Source: Anoplopoma fimbria (Eukaryota; Chordata; Actinopteri; Perciformes; Anoplopomatidae). Taken from it: a stretch of 64,000 bases of DNA. The notes below the pieces were generated by a model that made no database searches, had not been told where the DNA came from, and saw nothing but the letters and a program-made list of their open reading frames with translations. The translations under genes and the position numbers were made by a program. The stretch lies in NCBI RefSeq assembly GCF_027596085.1, contig NC_072453.1:4318448-4382447 (forward strand), read 5' to 3'. Positions 44,901-57,100 of the stretch are shown here, one piece after another (within the stretch, counting starts at the first letter, position 1; each line of letters begins with the position of its first letter).

Positions 44901-46959
44901 GTCTACCGGTCGATAACGGCTCTCGGATCCTGTCGGGATTTAGGGTTTATTGGTTTATAGGGTGGAGGAAAGTGTGTGTCCACAACATCAAACACAGAGC
45001 ATTGGTCTGTGCTGTGGAAAAAATACCATGAAAACTGTTTGCAGTCCTCCCGTGATCACTCATCGGAGGGACTGAGTGAGATATGCTAATAGATCCAACA
45101 AACTCTGTGTGCGAGTCCCTCTGCAGTGTGGATATTTCTCTGTTAGTGCCTGCTTTTCTCACCAACACACTATCCTTTCTTCGCTCTGAATCCGTTTCTC
45201 GTATTCTCAACAAACATTGTCGCACAAACACACACAGCAGACCATTCTCACTAATGCGTCACTGACATCCAGTCCGGCCTGTAACGTGTCTCCCCTGTCA
45301 CCTCCCCAACACCATCCTCCCAAACCTCCAGTCTGCCAGCCGCCTTGAATTATTCATCTAATATGCCTATTTGACAAAGCCAGCCGTTGTGCTGGTCCGC
45401 CAAACATTAGAGGCAAGAAAAATTTGTTTGTCTGTCTCAATGCGTCTCACTCCTTCACTTCCTGTTATTGTCTTTTCCCCTGTTCCTCCTTCTCATCTTT
45501 TCTCACAAATGCCACCTTCCCCTCCCGTTTATTGGCATCCGCTGTCACAGTGATTTGCCGAAGTGGATGTGACAGGCAGCGAGCCTCATTCAGGCATCTT
45601 ACAAAAGCCATACATTAGCTTCAATATAATTTGTTTTTCCTTTTCATTCCTCCTGCTCCTTTTGCACGCTGTGTTGGACCATGAGAGAGTGCTTTTTCTT
45701 CACTGATTTAATGTTTATCCCTTGTTTTGTCACTTATAATATATGCAAATTGCTGACCTGGAAAAACATAGGTCTCTTTTAGTAATCAGCTCCCACTGTT
45801 ACGTAAACAAAGAAATTACTTCTGTGTGCCGTTATGGTTGAGCATTACAGAGGCTGCTTGACTGGTGCTGCTTGACCTGGCTCTGAGAGCCAAAATGCTC
45901 CTCTCTCTCATCTATATTTCAGTGCGCTGAGGGTGTTCCGTAATAATCCCAATTTGTGAACATTGCAGGCACCACTCTGCCATATCCGAGCGCTGCAATC
46001 TTTAGTCACATTTCGCCAAGGTTTTGGAGTAACAAGGGTCATGACAGCCTGAAATGCTATACATGTAGATCCTGCAGCAGCCATCTTCTGTGCTGCTGGA
46101 GGACTTTTTATTTCCACTGAAACTCAGCTCCACTCGCACTATTTTCTAAATTTGTGACTGGTCTTATCACTAAAAGGCTTTCAGCGAGTCATATTTTTCC
46201 AAATCTGACCTTGAGTTGGTTGGTTAAACCTGAGGAGATGTCTAAGAGTTTGGAATCTTGCACTTAATTGTCGACACACATCTGATATTATTTGAAAAAA
46301 TAGTCCATGCAGCTTTGAATGGAGCTTATTCGTTTCACATTCCTTACAAAAATTGTTCCAAAAGCCTTTACCAAAAAGAAAAAGAATTCAATTAAAAAAT
46401 TGATTATTTTTACCTCGCGTATTGCTTTGTTGGTGCTGGACTGCCTTTTAGTTTCAGGATACATGCTGAAATTATGGTCATGGAAATACCTATAAAAATT
46501 CAGTCATTCCCCTGCAAATCACTAATCAACATCTACATTAAGTCCTCATGTTTGCATTCAAAGCGGCATGCCAGTGATGTGATGTGCCGCTGACCTCTTG
46601 CTATCTTACCATGGTACTCTGCATGTTTTATGAAATTAAGTGTATTTCAAATGACTACAAGCAAGAAATCATGAGTGCTAGTTGATTCATAATCATAATA
46701 TAATATAAGTTTGATTATAATCATTTATATTCAAACTAGCAAATAACATCAGCTGGTCTTAATTACTAGGAGGTTGGGAACAAACCAAGAGTATAAATAT
46801 GTCTAATTTGCGTGATTTAATCCATCCAAGGGAGCTACTGCGGGCAGTAATCCACCCATCTATCCCTTCTTTCAGTGAATGTGTTCAGTTCTATTCTGCC
46901 GTCACAGTAAAAGTGTCTTAACTAGAGTTAACACATAAATTAGCAGGTGGATTCATCTA

Positions 46960-47497
46960 TGGGTTGATATGTTGGGAAATACCATTATTTGCTTTCTTGC
47001 TGTTAGTCAGTCAAGAAGATTGATATCACTGTGATGTCTGTACAGTAAATATCAAGCTACTGCCAGCGGCCAGTTAGCTGGTTATAGCAGGAAGAAGCAG
47101 CTAGCCTTGTTGGGTCAGAAGATGACAAAACACACAAGCCAGCACCTCTAAAGCTCAAAGTAATTTCCTATGTGTATAATCCATACAAAAATTGTATTAA
47201 CGTGACGTTGTGGTTTTACAGAGAGTTACATGCCAGACTTATTTACTGACTAGCCAGCTAACTTTGCTAATCCAATGTTAATTGGTGAGCTTTAAAGATG
47301 CTGGTAGGAGGATTTTGTTATCTTCGGCCAAAGCAAGGCTAGCTGTTTTCAGTGTTCATGCTAAGCTAAGCTAACTGGCTGCTGGCTGTAGCTATATGTT
47401 CAACGTACAAACATGAGACTGCCATCAACCTTCTAACCTGAGTACCAGCAAGAAAGCGCAAAGGTGTGTTTCCCAGAATGTCGAGCTATTCCTTTAA
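46960..47497 (+). mobile_element. Foldback (palindromic) MITE of about 540 bp
   Basis: The left half reads TTGGGAAATACC...TTTGCTTTCTTGCTGTTAGTC; the reverse complement of the right half reads CTGGGAAACACACCTTTGCGCTTTCTTGCTGGTACTC. Inner blocks are also inverted: CCAGCACCTCTAAAGCTCA against TGAGCTTTAAAGATGCTGG, and GCCAGTTAGCTGG against AGCTAACTGGCTGC. So the whole element can fold on itself. No open frame is present. Confidence 0.7.
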
Positions 47498-49139
47498 AGT
47501 GTGTGCGTGTGTTAACCTCCAGAGGCGATGAGTTTGGCCCTCAGAGCCTAGTTGGCCCTCAGGCTTAGCCCTCCATTTACAACAAAACAGCGCTGCTTCT
47601 CTCTTTTTCTAATGAGGACTGGAGGGATGTAAAGGGCCTTCAGCTGTTTTCTCTTCTCCCTCTCTCTCTCTCTCTCTCTCTTTCCCTCCTACACCGCAGC
47701 CAGGCAGGAAGTGTTAAATATCTCTTCTTATTTTATCCTCCAGCCTGCCACCAATTTCAAGCTGCTCTCTTCTCGTTTACAATAATGCCTCACCAGCCAT
47801 GATATGGCTTAGTTGCAAAGAGAAGCGGAGTTTTCCCAGCAATCCTTCCCATGTTCCAGACAATCTGACGTTTCGTCAGTGGGAAATATGCTGGTTCCTC
47901 CAAGCACATTTATGCATCATTTGATTCAATTTCATGTACCATAAAACTGTAATAATAGCAGAATCAATTTAGTTGGTTTTTTTCACTCTCTCTGTTGTCA
48001 GTTAATGGTGTCGTGTGACCACTCCATCCCAACTGCCTGCTTCAGGTTTTCATCCTTACATTGAGCTGCTGAAGAGGCTGGACGGACACACGTTCTCACA
48101 CAGAGATCGCCGCAGAGGTAAACCGTCCAGAGTGAGATGTGAGTTTGCAGAACACAGCGCTCCACTGCTCTCTATAGGTTTGTTAATGACAGTGCATCAC
48201 TTCAATCCTCCAGGAGAAATTCCTGTGTCCATGCACTCAATTGTCCAACATTTTTGTGCTGTTAAACAAACCCCACCTGTCATAGAACATTGTTTGTTAT
48301 TTAGCTAATGTATCACTTTCGAAATCAACTTGATTGAATCAGAAACATGGTTTTCAAGCTAAACACAAAGCTGTTAACGTGGCTGTAAAAGACACTCTGG
48401 AAATGCCTTTTTTCGGATTTTACACTTGAATAAAAACCCACATTATGGCACTTCTATTCTCATATTTCCGGGGGATTGACCTCATCCAACCCTTTCATGC
48501 CGAGGTAGAGTCTAATTTTTATTTTCATGCTGGGCATCCTGCAGCTTTCCCCTCACTTCTGTCAAGTTCTCAGTTGCACCTTCAGGGCACCTATAAACTT
48601 CCCCGGTAGTATTGCCCTGTTCAGGCGAGGAAGTGTGGGCCCGATGAATATCTCCTGCTACCTAAGGCACATACTTGGATGTTGACTTAATTTGACTCTC
48701 TCTCTCTCTCTATACCACTGCAATGTTGTTGTCAGTAAGCCTGCAGTTTGTGAGAAATTTCACTGTAAGATTATATGCATGGACTGACCTAGGACTATTA
48801 TAGTTCACTCCATGGCCAAATGATGCGGGCACTCAATTATTGCATTCAAAATCCTGAAAGAGAGAAAGTATCATCAGTTTCATGTATCTAAAGTAAATGC
48901 ACTGTAGCTGGTTGAGGTTGAACTACTTAGGTACAGTTAAGTTATTTGGTCCAGTAGTTACCAATTTAGGGGTCAGGCCCCTCCAATGGGTCAGAAATAT
49001 ATCTGAGGAGTAATTAGAGGATTAAAGGAAGAAAACTGAAAGATCTGCTACACAAAATGTGTGTATTCATTCAATTTGTGTATTTAAAAGAAAGCAGTAA
49101 GGGGGCCTTACTGCTTTTTCTGGAAATCAATGAATTTTA

Positions 49140-49230
49140 TTGTTATACTCAAGTAAAGTACACGTACCAGAAAACTACTTATGTACAGTACTTGTGTAAA
49201 GGTACTTATTTACTTGCCACAACTTGATGG
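49140..49230 (+). mobile_element. Fragment of a fish AAGTACTT-type repeat
   Basis: CTCAAGTAAAGTACACGTACC...TATGTACAGTACTTGTGTAAAGGTACTTATTTACTTGCCAC resembles the end of a widespread teleost repeat (…CAAGTACAGTACTTGAGTAAATGTACTTAGTTAC…). Edges are uncertain. Confidence 0.45.
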
Positions 49231-50689
49231 TGTGCAGTGAGGCCTGGGTTATAGTCTGAATTCCAGTTCATTCCAAAAGGTGTTGGATGGGATTGAGGTG
49301 AGGGGGAGGCCACATATCTTAAGCCATTTTATACTCTGCAATATAAGACTTTCCATTTTAGTCTTACTTCACTTGTTGACAGTATTAATGAAACTCATTA
49401 GTGATGGAAGAGTCGCTGAAATGTGACTTTTAATTAATGTACTGCAACAGTCTTTCACCCCTCATTTATTCAAATTTAGGATACTGAAAGAAATTATTTT
49501 TCCTGACAGATTTAAACCCCCCACACACAGAATATCCTGGGTCACTTCAAGGACAACTTGAACTAACTTTGCAGAGTAGGACAGAATGGAAAAAAAGGGA
49601 AAACCATATTGTCCAGATAACTCATTATAATAAATTCCACTCAGGGGTGTTGTTTTAAATAATCTTGGTCCAAATTTAGCTTGTACATCTGAGCTGATGA
49701 GTGACAGATGCAAACATCAAAGTGGCTAAATTCAAGCCTGAAGTCTCAAGTCTTAACTATGGTGAATTAATGTCCGTGCCTCTGTGTAACAAAACCTCTG
49801 TGAGTTTGTGTTTGTGTGTGTTTGTGTGTAGTGTGAAGGGTGGTGCTGGTGTGTGTTCATGAGCACAGTGAGTGAGTTTTACAAAACCCAGCTGGCAGGC
49901 TTTGTTATGCAAGCACATTACAGCCCTGTTCCTGTCGGTGCTTTATAGGAATAATCCATCCGAAAATCCGTTAATACTGTCACTAAAACAGCTATTGGTG
50001 ACGTACCCTTTAATTTCTGGACCCATTTTATTGTTTGATTGCGTGTTAGTGTGTCTGTTACTGCTGCAGTTAACTGAAAGTTGGTACCTGTTTGAGTTTT
50101 TTGTAGGCCTGATACGGACATCATTACATCGATGTATCCGATAGCCAGCTGTTATGACAGGTCACAACCAGGGATGATATTAAATAACTCTAAATGTGGT
50201 GTTTGATGCCAAAACAATTCAAGGATTCATTGATTATTTTCTTGTCAGTTAGAAAATGCCCTCAAAACAAAAATTCTGTTTATGATTTACCAAATGATTC
50301 AAGTATGCTAACCATTTTACAAATTGTTTAAACTAAATTTTTATTATTTTATGAAAATATTGTGACAGTATTATTATTATTATTATTCTGTTTGAATACA
50401 TTTGAGAGCAGAGAATGCTTTCTATCATAACTGGTGCACTCACATGCTCTTTGGGAAATCTGACGTGAAAAAGTTGTCTGTTTGGGAAGTCAAAACAGGA
50501 GAGAAAGGATTACATCAGGTCTTTTAGGTCTGTTCTGCAGTCAAAGTTCAAATCTTACAAAAAAATGCAGGAAATTATCAACAAGGAAGAGTGTCCAAAC
50601 TGATTACATTTTTATGAAAATGTGACATGAATATATTCAAAACGACATGAACGCTAAATTCACTGTTTGCACATTGCACCTTAACCCTC

Positions 50690-50986
50690 TCACAGAAGAG
50701 CTTTGGCATCACCAGATTTGTAATGCGTGTTTTTGCCTGCTATACTCCTCCATGTCGCTAAGCGGCGCTGTTGATCTTTAAATGTCACTTTATCACTTTC
50801 TCGTTTGTTTGTTTTAGCGTCACATGACCGGATATGCAACTTCAAAACAAAGGCTGGATAGCGGGTGCAAGCGACCATCGCTGGAATTGTCAATGACTTT
50901 CTGTCGCTTTTAGACAACTTTTTTTTTTTTTTTTTACCTGGGAGTAAAAGAAGACGTGGTTGTGTTTGTGATTTTGTGGCGCCAAC
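50690..50986 (+). promoter_or_regulatory. ercc4: Probable ERCC4 promoter and 5'UTR
   Basis: The 300 bp before the ERCC4 start are locally richer in CpG than the intergenic DNA and lack a TATA box near a plausible start site. GTCACATGAC at 50819-50828 is a perfect palindromic M-box/E-box. GGCGCCAA at 50977-50984, touching the start codon region, is E2F-like. A run of about 18 T follows at 50919-50936. The transcription start itself cannot be placed. Confidence 0.5.
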
Positions 50987-51163
50987 ATGGCGGGGCAGCT
51001 ACTAGAGTTTGAGACGGAGATGTTCCTGAGTCTGTTTGAATGTGACGGGCTGCTGGTGGTCGCGGAGGGGATGGGGATAGACCGCATCCTGCTGCAGTTC
51101 ATGCGGGTTTACTCGGAGCAGGGCAGCCTGGTCCTCCTGCTCAACACAACCACACCTGAACAG
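50987..51163 (+). CDS. ercc4: ERCC4 coding exon 1 (start codon)
   Basis: The ATG lies in a good Kozak context (GCCAACATGG) and opens residues 1-59, including [11 protein letters not shown], which corresponds to human DGLVVCARGLG. It ends in phase 0 at CAG followed by GTGAAG. No in-frame upstream ATG gives the extra 11 residues of the long human form. Confidence 0.95.
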
Positions 51164-54100
51164 GTGAAGAACACACATTGACGTTAGGTTACATGTCTCC
51201 TGTGAAGGCTAACGTTAATGCAATGTGGTGCTGCGAGGTGGCTAATATGGTTAATGTAAATAAACTGTTACTCCAGTTGTTAAAACAGAGCTTTTTAGGG
51301 GGTATAGTTTTTTTTTCTTTTTCTAAAGACACCTAAATGTGTTGTCTGCGTGGGACTGACTCATGACTAGGACACTTAATGTAAATGATGTTTCTGTACT
51401 ATTCCTGCTTCCATGTCATTACAAGGGTCTACATATAGCATCACATAGCCCATTGTCATAATTAAGGAGTAACTGCACACCTCAACGTGTTTCAGGCTAT
51501 AAACTAAAATATGAGACTGTACTGTGATGAAATACATCTCAATTCTGGTATTAATATTGAGATTTCTTATCAAATTTGCATTGTATAGTTAAAAAAGGCT
51601 TTAAAAGTGATCTACTTTCTTAAATCAGCCATAATCTTGAAAGGCCAGTTCTGAGATAGAGTTGACATTAGTGTAACACAGCTCTCAATACATTTAATGT
51701 TGGCTGTGTTAGCGTGTCTAACACTTTTATAAATTTCTGGGGCAATATTATTCCTCCCAACAGAGGGAGCAGCTAGTGATCTATTTCACTGTAGCTTAAA
51801 CACATTTTCATATAATACATTTACCCAGTTACATTGTAGTCCCACATGCTTTGCCCTTTTTTGACACACACAAAAAAAAAATATATATTATATTTTTTTC
51901 CGGATTTGTCACACAACTACTGTGTGATGGACTAGCACTAATATGCAAAATGACTTTATAGAGACAAAATACTACAGTCTTGCATGACTCCTGGGCATCA
52001 AAATGTAGAGTTTTACAGGTACCTGTTGCAGCATCCGATGTGTAAAGATACTTGTGGAAGATTTGACAAACTCTTTCTTGTCTCTCTCTCTGCTCAGGAG
52101 TATTTCACGGAGCAGTTGCGAATTGAGGGAGTGACCCACCTGCCCAGGACAGTGACCAGCGAGGTCAACACCAACGAGCGCTATAATGTTTACACCGAGG
52201 GAGGAGTGCTGTACGTCACCAGCAGGATCCTGGTGGTCGACTTCCTCACTGACCGCATCCCTGCTCATCTCATATCAGGTTAGGCCTGATTATGGCTAAA
52301 ATGAGAGCCTTGTTTGATTTTTACATATTGTGATCTTATTGATCACCAACTTTTATCAGTTTAATTTACTTTGGGAACAACATTTGTTTGTGTACTTTGT
52401 ATTTACATCCTTTGATATTATGTCAATTATAAAAATATGCCTGCTTACCAATATATTTTTTAATGGCCTTAACGCAGGATTGATAATTGATATAACAAAA
52501 CTTCTAACATATGATCTGTGGGCTTCAGCCAGTTTAAGGGGATTTCAGCACAAGTTGTAAAAGAACAATAGTAATCTTTAAAGACACCAAGCCCTGTGCA
52601 TAAACATTTCAAGCATGATGTTACTCACAATTTGATTGACGGGTATTTTAATATGGGGACTAACAAGAGAGACAACAGCCAGAGCCAAGTTTATATTTTT
52701 TCTGATATTGCTACCAGAACAAATCAGCCGATATCTGTTATTATTTTTATTATTATTTTATTTTTATATTTTTCATCTAAAAACTCCTTGGAGATATACT
52801 TGTAAATGATATGTTAAAATGTTTACAGATTGGCTTAAATACATTTAAAAATAACATTTAATGTGTAGTTTAAAGTTTATCAAACAACAAAACCATTTAC
52901 ATTAAACAAAAAATTAATAAAATGATGTAGTATTTATTGATTGCTGTTGCACTGCATTACATTTGACAGTTTTTTATTATTATAATCTGGTCACTAAGTG
53001 TGATCTCAGTGCCAATCAATAACCCAGTCTATCTTTCCATACCACCCCGTCAGGCATCCTGGTGTATCGTGCTCATAAAATCATCGAGTCGTGTCAGGAG
53101 GCCTTTATCCTTCGTCTTTTCAGACAGAAGAATAAGACAGGCTTCATTAAGGCCTTCACTGACAAGGCCACGTCCTTTTCTTCGGGCTTCTGCCAGGTCG
53201 AGCGTGTTATGAGGAACCTCTTTGTCAAGAAGCTCTTCCTTTGGCCCAGGTATGACCGAACATAATAAGACCATTTTAAGAGCAATACATTTATGCATGT
53301 CATAAAAAGAAAAGCTCATGTGCAAGTAAATAAAGACCTTCTTTACCTTCACTTTCTTAACCTGCATCATTCAACAGGTTTCAGGCATCAGTAAACACAG
53401 CACTGGACAGGCACAAGCCCGAGGTGATTGAGCTAAGTGTGTCATTGACGCCTGCTATGAGGGCCATCCAGAGCTCCATCCTGGATATCATGAGCGCCTG
53501 TCTGAAGGAGCTGAAACGCTACAACCCCACCCTGGAGGCGGAGGATCTGTCAGTGGAGAACACGCTAGGCAACGCCTTCGAAAAGGTCTGTCACTAATGA
53601 CATAGATTATGATGCTTTGGTTGCTTCTGTTTGGTCTATTAATGGGAACAAAAACAGGATTAAAAAGCTGGTACACTTTGAATGGGTGTCAATGCTAAAA
53701 ATGAGCCGACTAAATTTGCACCCAAAAATGCTATTAATGCTTTTATGTTTTTTTTTTAAACATTACTCATTTTAGAGTTGCCTCTGTACACATGACTCAT
53801 ATAATCAGATTACTTTTGTGTTTGCTTAAGTATTTCAGGTCATTCCAGATACACTTAGACACAGATGATATTGCAATCATTACAAGTAACAGAATCCCCA
53901 GTAATACTATGACTACATAGCTTATAGACTTATAACAACACACCTTCCGTTGGTGTCCAACAGATTTAGTTGAATTTATTTTTAAGGTTGTGTTTTCCTT
54001 TACACCCATCCAGACCATCCGTCACTACCTGGACCCCTTGTGGCACCAGCTGGGATCAAAGACCAAGGCCCTGGTCCAGGACCTGAAAGTGCTGAGGGTT

Positions 54101-57100
54101 CTCCTGCTCTACCTCACACAGTACGACTGCGTCACCTTCCTCAATCTGCTCGAGTCGCTACGCTCCAGCCAAAAGATCTTTGGATCCAATTCAGGTAAAC
54201 GAGAACCTACTCTGAAGTACTTAGGGTAATAAAGTAGTGCCTAATCTTTGTGATAAATCATCCTTATCCATGTTTGATTGCGTGTACCTGTTGTTGTAAC
54301 CATCAGGGTGGTTGTTCCTCGACTCCAGTACCTCCATGTTTATGAATGCCAGGGGTCGAGTGTACCGCATCCCTGAGAGCAAGAAGAAACTCAAAGTGGG
54401 AGCGGAGGCAGAGAAGCAGAAGCCATCCTCTGCCTTAGGTAACTGGTAACTTCAGAGTACATATCCACAACGTCATCTGCTTGTATGTGTATTGATGTGG
54501 GAATGACTAAAGGCTGAGTGTATGTGTGTGTTTCAGAGGTTAAGCGGGAACTGGTGCTGGAGAAGAGCCCCAAGTGGGAGGCTCTGACTGAGGTCCTGCA
54601 GGAGATTGAGAGGGAGAACAAGAGCTCTCAGCATGAACCAGGTGAGAGCTCAGTTCTGTTAAAGTGCTATAAGAGTCCCTCATGTCAACAGTGAATGTCA
54701 TCTCTATTCGATGAATTTGCATATAATGAACTATAGTAACAGAGTCTCATTCAAACTACATTTTAGTTTCCTTAAAGTGGATTTGTTGTCCATTGTAATT
54801 GGCTCAATTTACACGAACATAGGAAAAGCATGGAATCTCCAAATTGAATTACATTTTTAATGTACAACTAGCAGAGAGGCCAGCCTAAACACAGCTGACG
54901 TTTAACAAAGTCGTCCTCTAGTTGTGCTGGTTTGTCCTGGTTCCCTGCTTTGTGCTACTGCTTTGTAGACTTCATCATACTCGCGTTACACATGCATACT
55001 GTGCTTGCAGTATACACAGTGAAAGCAAACTAGTCCCACTGTATTTAAAATATAGAAATACCTACTATGGAATAGGGGATTTTCTTCTTGTAGACATTTT
55101 GGCTTGTCATAGCAAGAAAAGCCCAGGTTTAAATAATTATATTAACGATGGCTGCATTCCATTTAGGTGTGCCAGTAAGCCGGTGAATCCGAAACAGGGA
55201 TACAGTACTTGTACCCCAAACGCTACTTCTGGAATGTGCGATTGTGGAGTAGTGTGAAAATAATTTAAAATCAATTTGAAAGTAATTTAAAAGTAATGTG
55301 AAAAAAAATAGGGATCACAATTTGAGAGAATGTATCCGTATACTGATTTGGCTGTAAAACCTTCACATATACCTGTGTGCGTCCCAAAATCCCCCATTCT
55401 CCGTATATGATGATGATGCTTCACTATTAGTTAACAGAAGGATGTACACAATCACTTGACCCTGGTGTTAGCTTGTGCATCTTTCTTACTGCCTAACATG
55501 CCGTCCCCCAGGTCGTGTGCTGATCTGTGCCAGTGATGACAGGACCTGCGCCCAGCTTCAGCAGCACATCAAGCACGGCTCCGACTGGATGCTCAACCGA
55601 CTGTATGTCCGCACAATTGGCAAAAGGGACTCTGCTGCAGCCGCTGCAATGGACCTTGAATCGCACAAAAGGGGCCACGACTGGCCTAAAAATGGAGCCA
55701 AGGGAAAGGAGCCGGCACAGAAGAAAAAGTCCACAAAGAGTAAAAAAAGGCCATCCTTGACCTTGACCCAGATGATGGGGAAAGAGGGGATGGATGAAGC
55801 AGCGGTGATGGGCAGCAGTGGAGATGAGGGTGACCCAATGGAGGAGGATGGAGGAGAGGAAGAACAACTGAAGCTGGATTTGTCGTCGGATGCCTACTAT
55901 GGCGTCCTAAAGGAGCCACTGACTGTCATCCACCCACTTAAAGGTCTCACTGACCCCCACAGCTTGACGCGGGTGCTACATGAGGTGGAGCCCAGTTTCG
56001 TGGTGCTGTACGACGCTGAACTCAGTTTCGTCCGCCAGCTGGAAATCTACAGAGCTAGCCGGCCCGGAAAGACACTGAGGGTGTATTTCCTCATCTATGG
56101 AGGCTCGACAGAAGAACAGAAGTACCTCACGGCGCTGTCCAAGGAAAAGAAAGCCTTCGAACACCTGATCAGGTCAGAACCATTTCTTTCTCCTGCTGCA
56201 CCTTTTGGAGTAACTATTGATGTGTATTTTGTTGAAGTGTCTGCTTCTCCTTGGTGCTTATGTGTGTTTCTGTGCAGGGAAAAAGCTACTATGGTCATCC
56301 CAGAGGAGAGAGAGGGGCGAGAAGACACCAACCTGGACCTTGCTAGAAATTTAGAGCCGGCCAATGCCACCACCAACACCCGCAAAGCAGGCATGTTTAT
56401 TTAAGTCATTTTTGAAAGATTTACGTTTTTTTCTCTGCATTTTTTTTAAGTCTCTTTGAATTTCCTGGACAGTTTCCTTTTATTTTTGCTTAAAAAAGAA
56501 AGTCCCAAGTTTTCTTGAAAAAGTGTCTCATCCTTTTGTATTTCCAATCTCCTGTCCAATAACCAGGAGGCCAGGAGCAGCCCAAAGAGCCCTCACGAGT
56601 CATTGTGGACATGCGGGAGTTCCGCAGTGAATTGCCCTCCTTGTTGCACCGCCGTGGGCTGGACATCGAGCCGGTCACGTTAGAAGTAGGCGACTACATC
56701 CTGACCCCGGATACATGTGTGGAACGCAAGAGCGTCAGCGATCTGATTGGCTCGTTGCAGAGCGGTCGCCTCTACACCCAGTGTCTCTCCATGACCCGGT
56801 ACTACAAGAAACCAGTGCTTCTCATTGAGTTCGACCCTGCAAAACCTTTTTCCTTAATGGCCCGATCCGATTTCCGTCATGAGATATCGTCGAATGATAT
56901 TTCTTCAAAACTCACGTTGCTCACCTTGCATTTCCCCCGGCTCCGTATACTCTGGTGCCCCTCGCCACACGCCACAGCTGAGCTCTTCGTGGACTTGAAG
57001 CAAGGTCGCTCTGAACCCGATGCTGCAGCAGCTCAGGCAGTCACAGCCGAGTCAGACATGGTGGCCGAATCGGCAGACCTCTACAACCCCGGACCTTATG

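Noticed and set aside
56173..56404. Treating the continuous 309-codon frame 55475-56404 as a single exon
   Set aside because: Homology shows a 105-bp stop-free intron inside it and non-coding read-through at both ends; vertebrate XPF lacks the extra residues.
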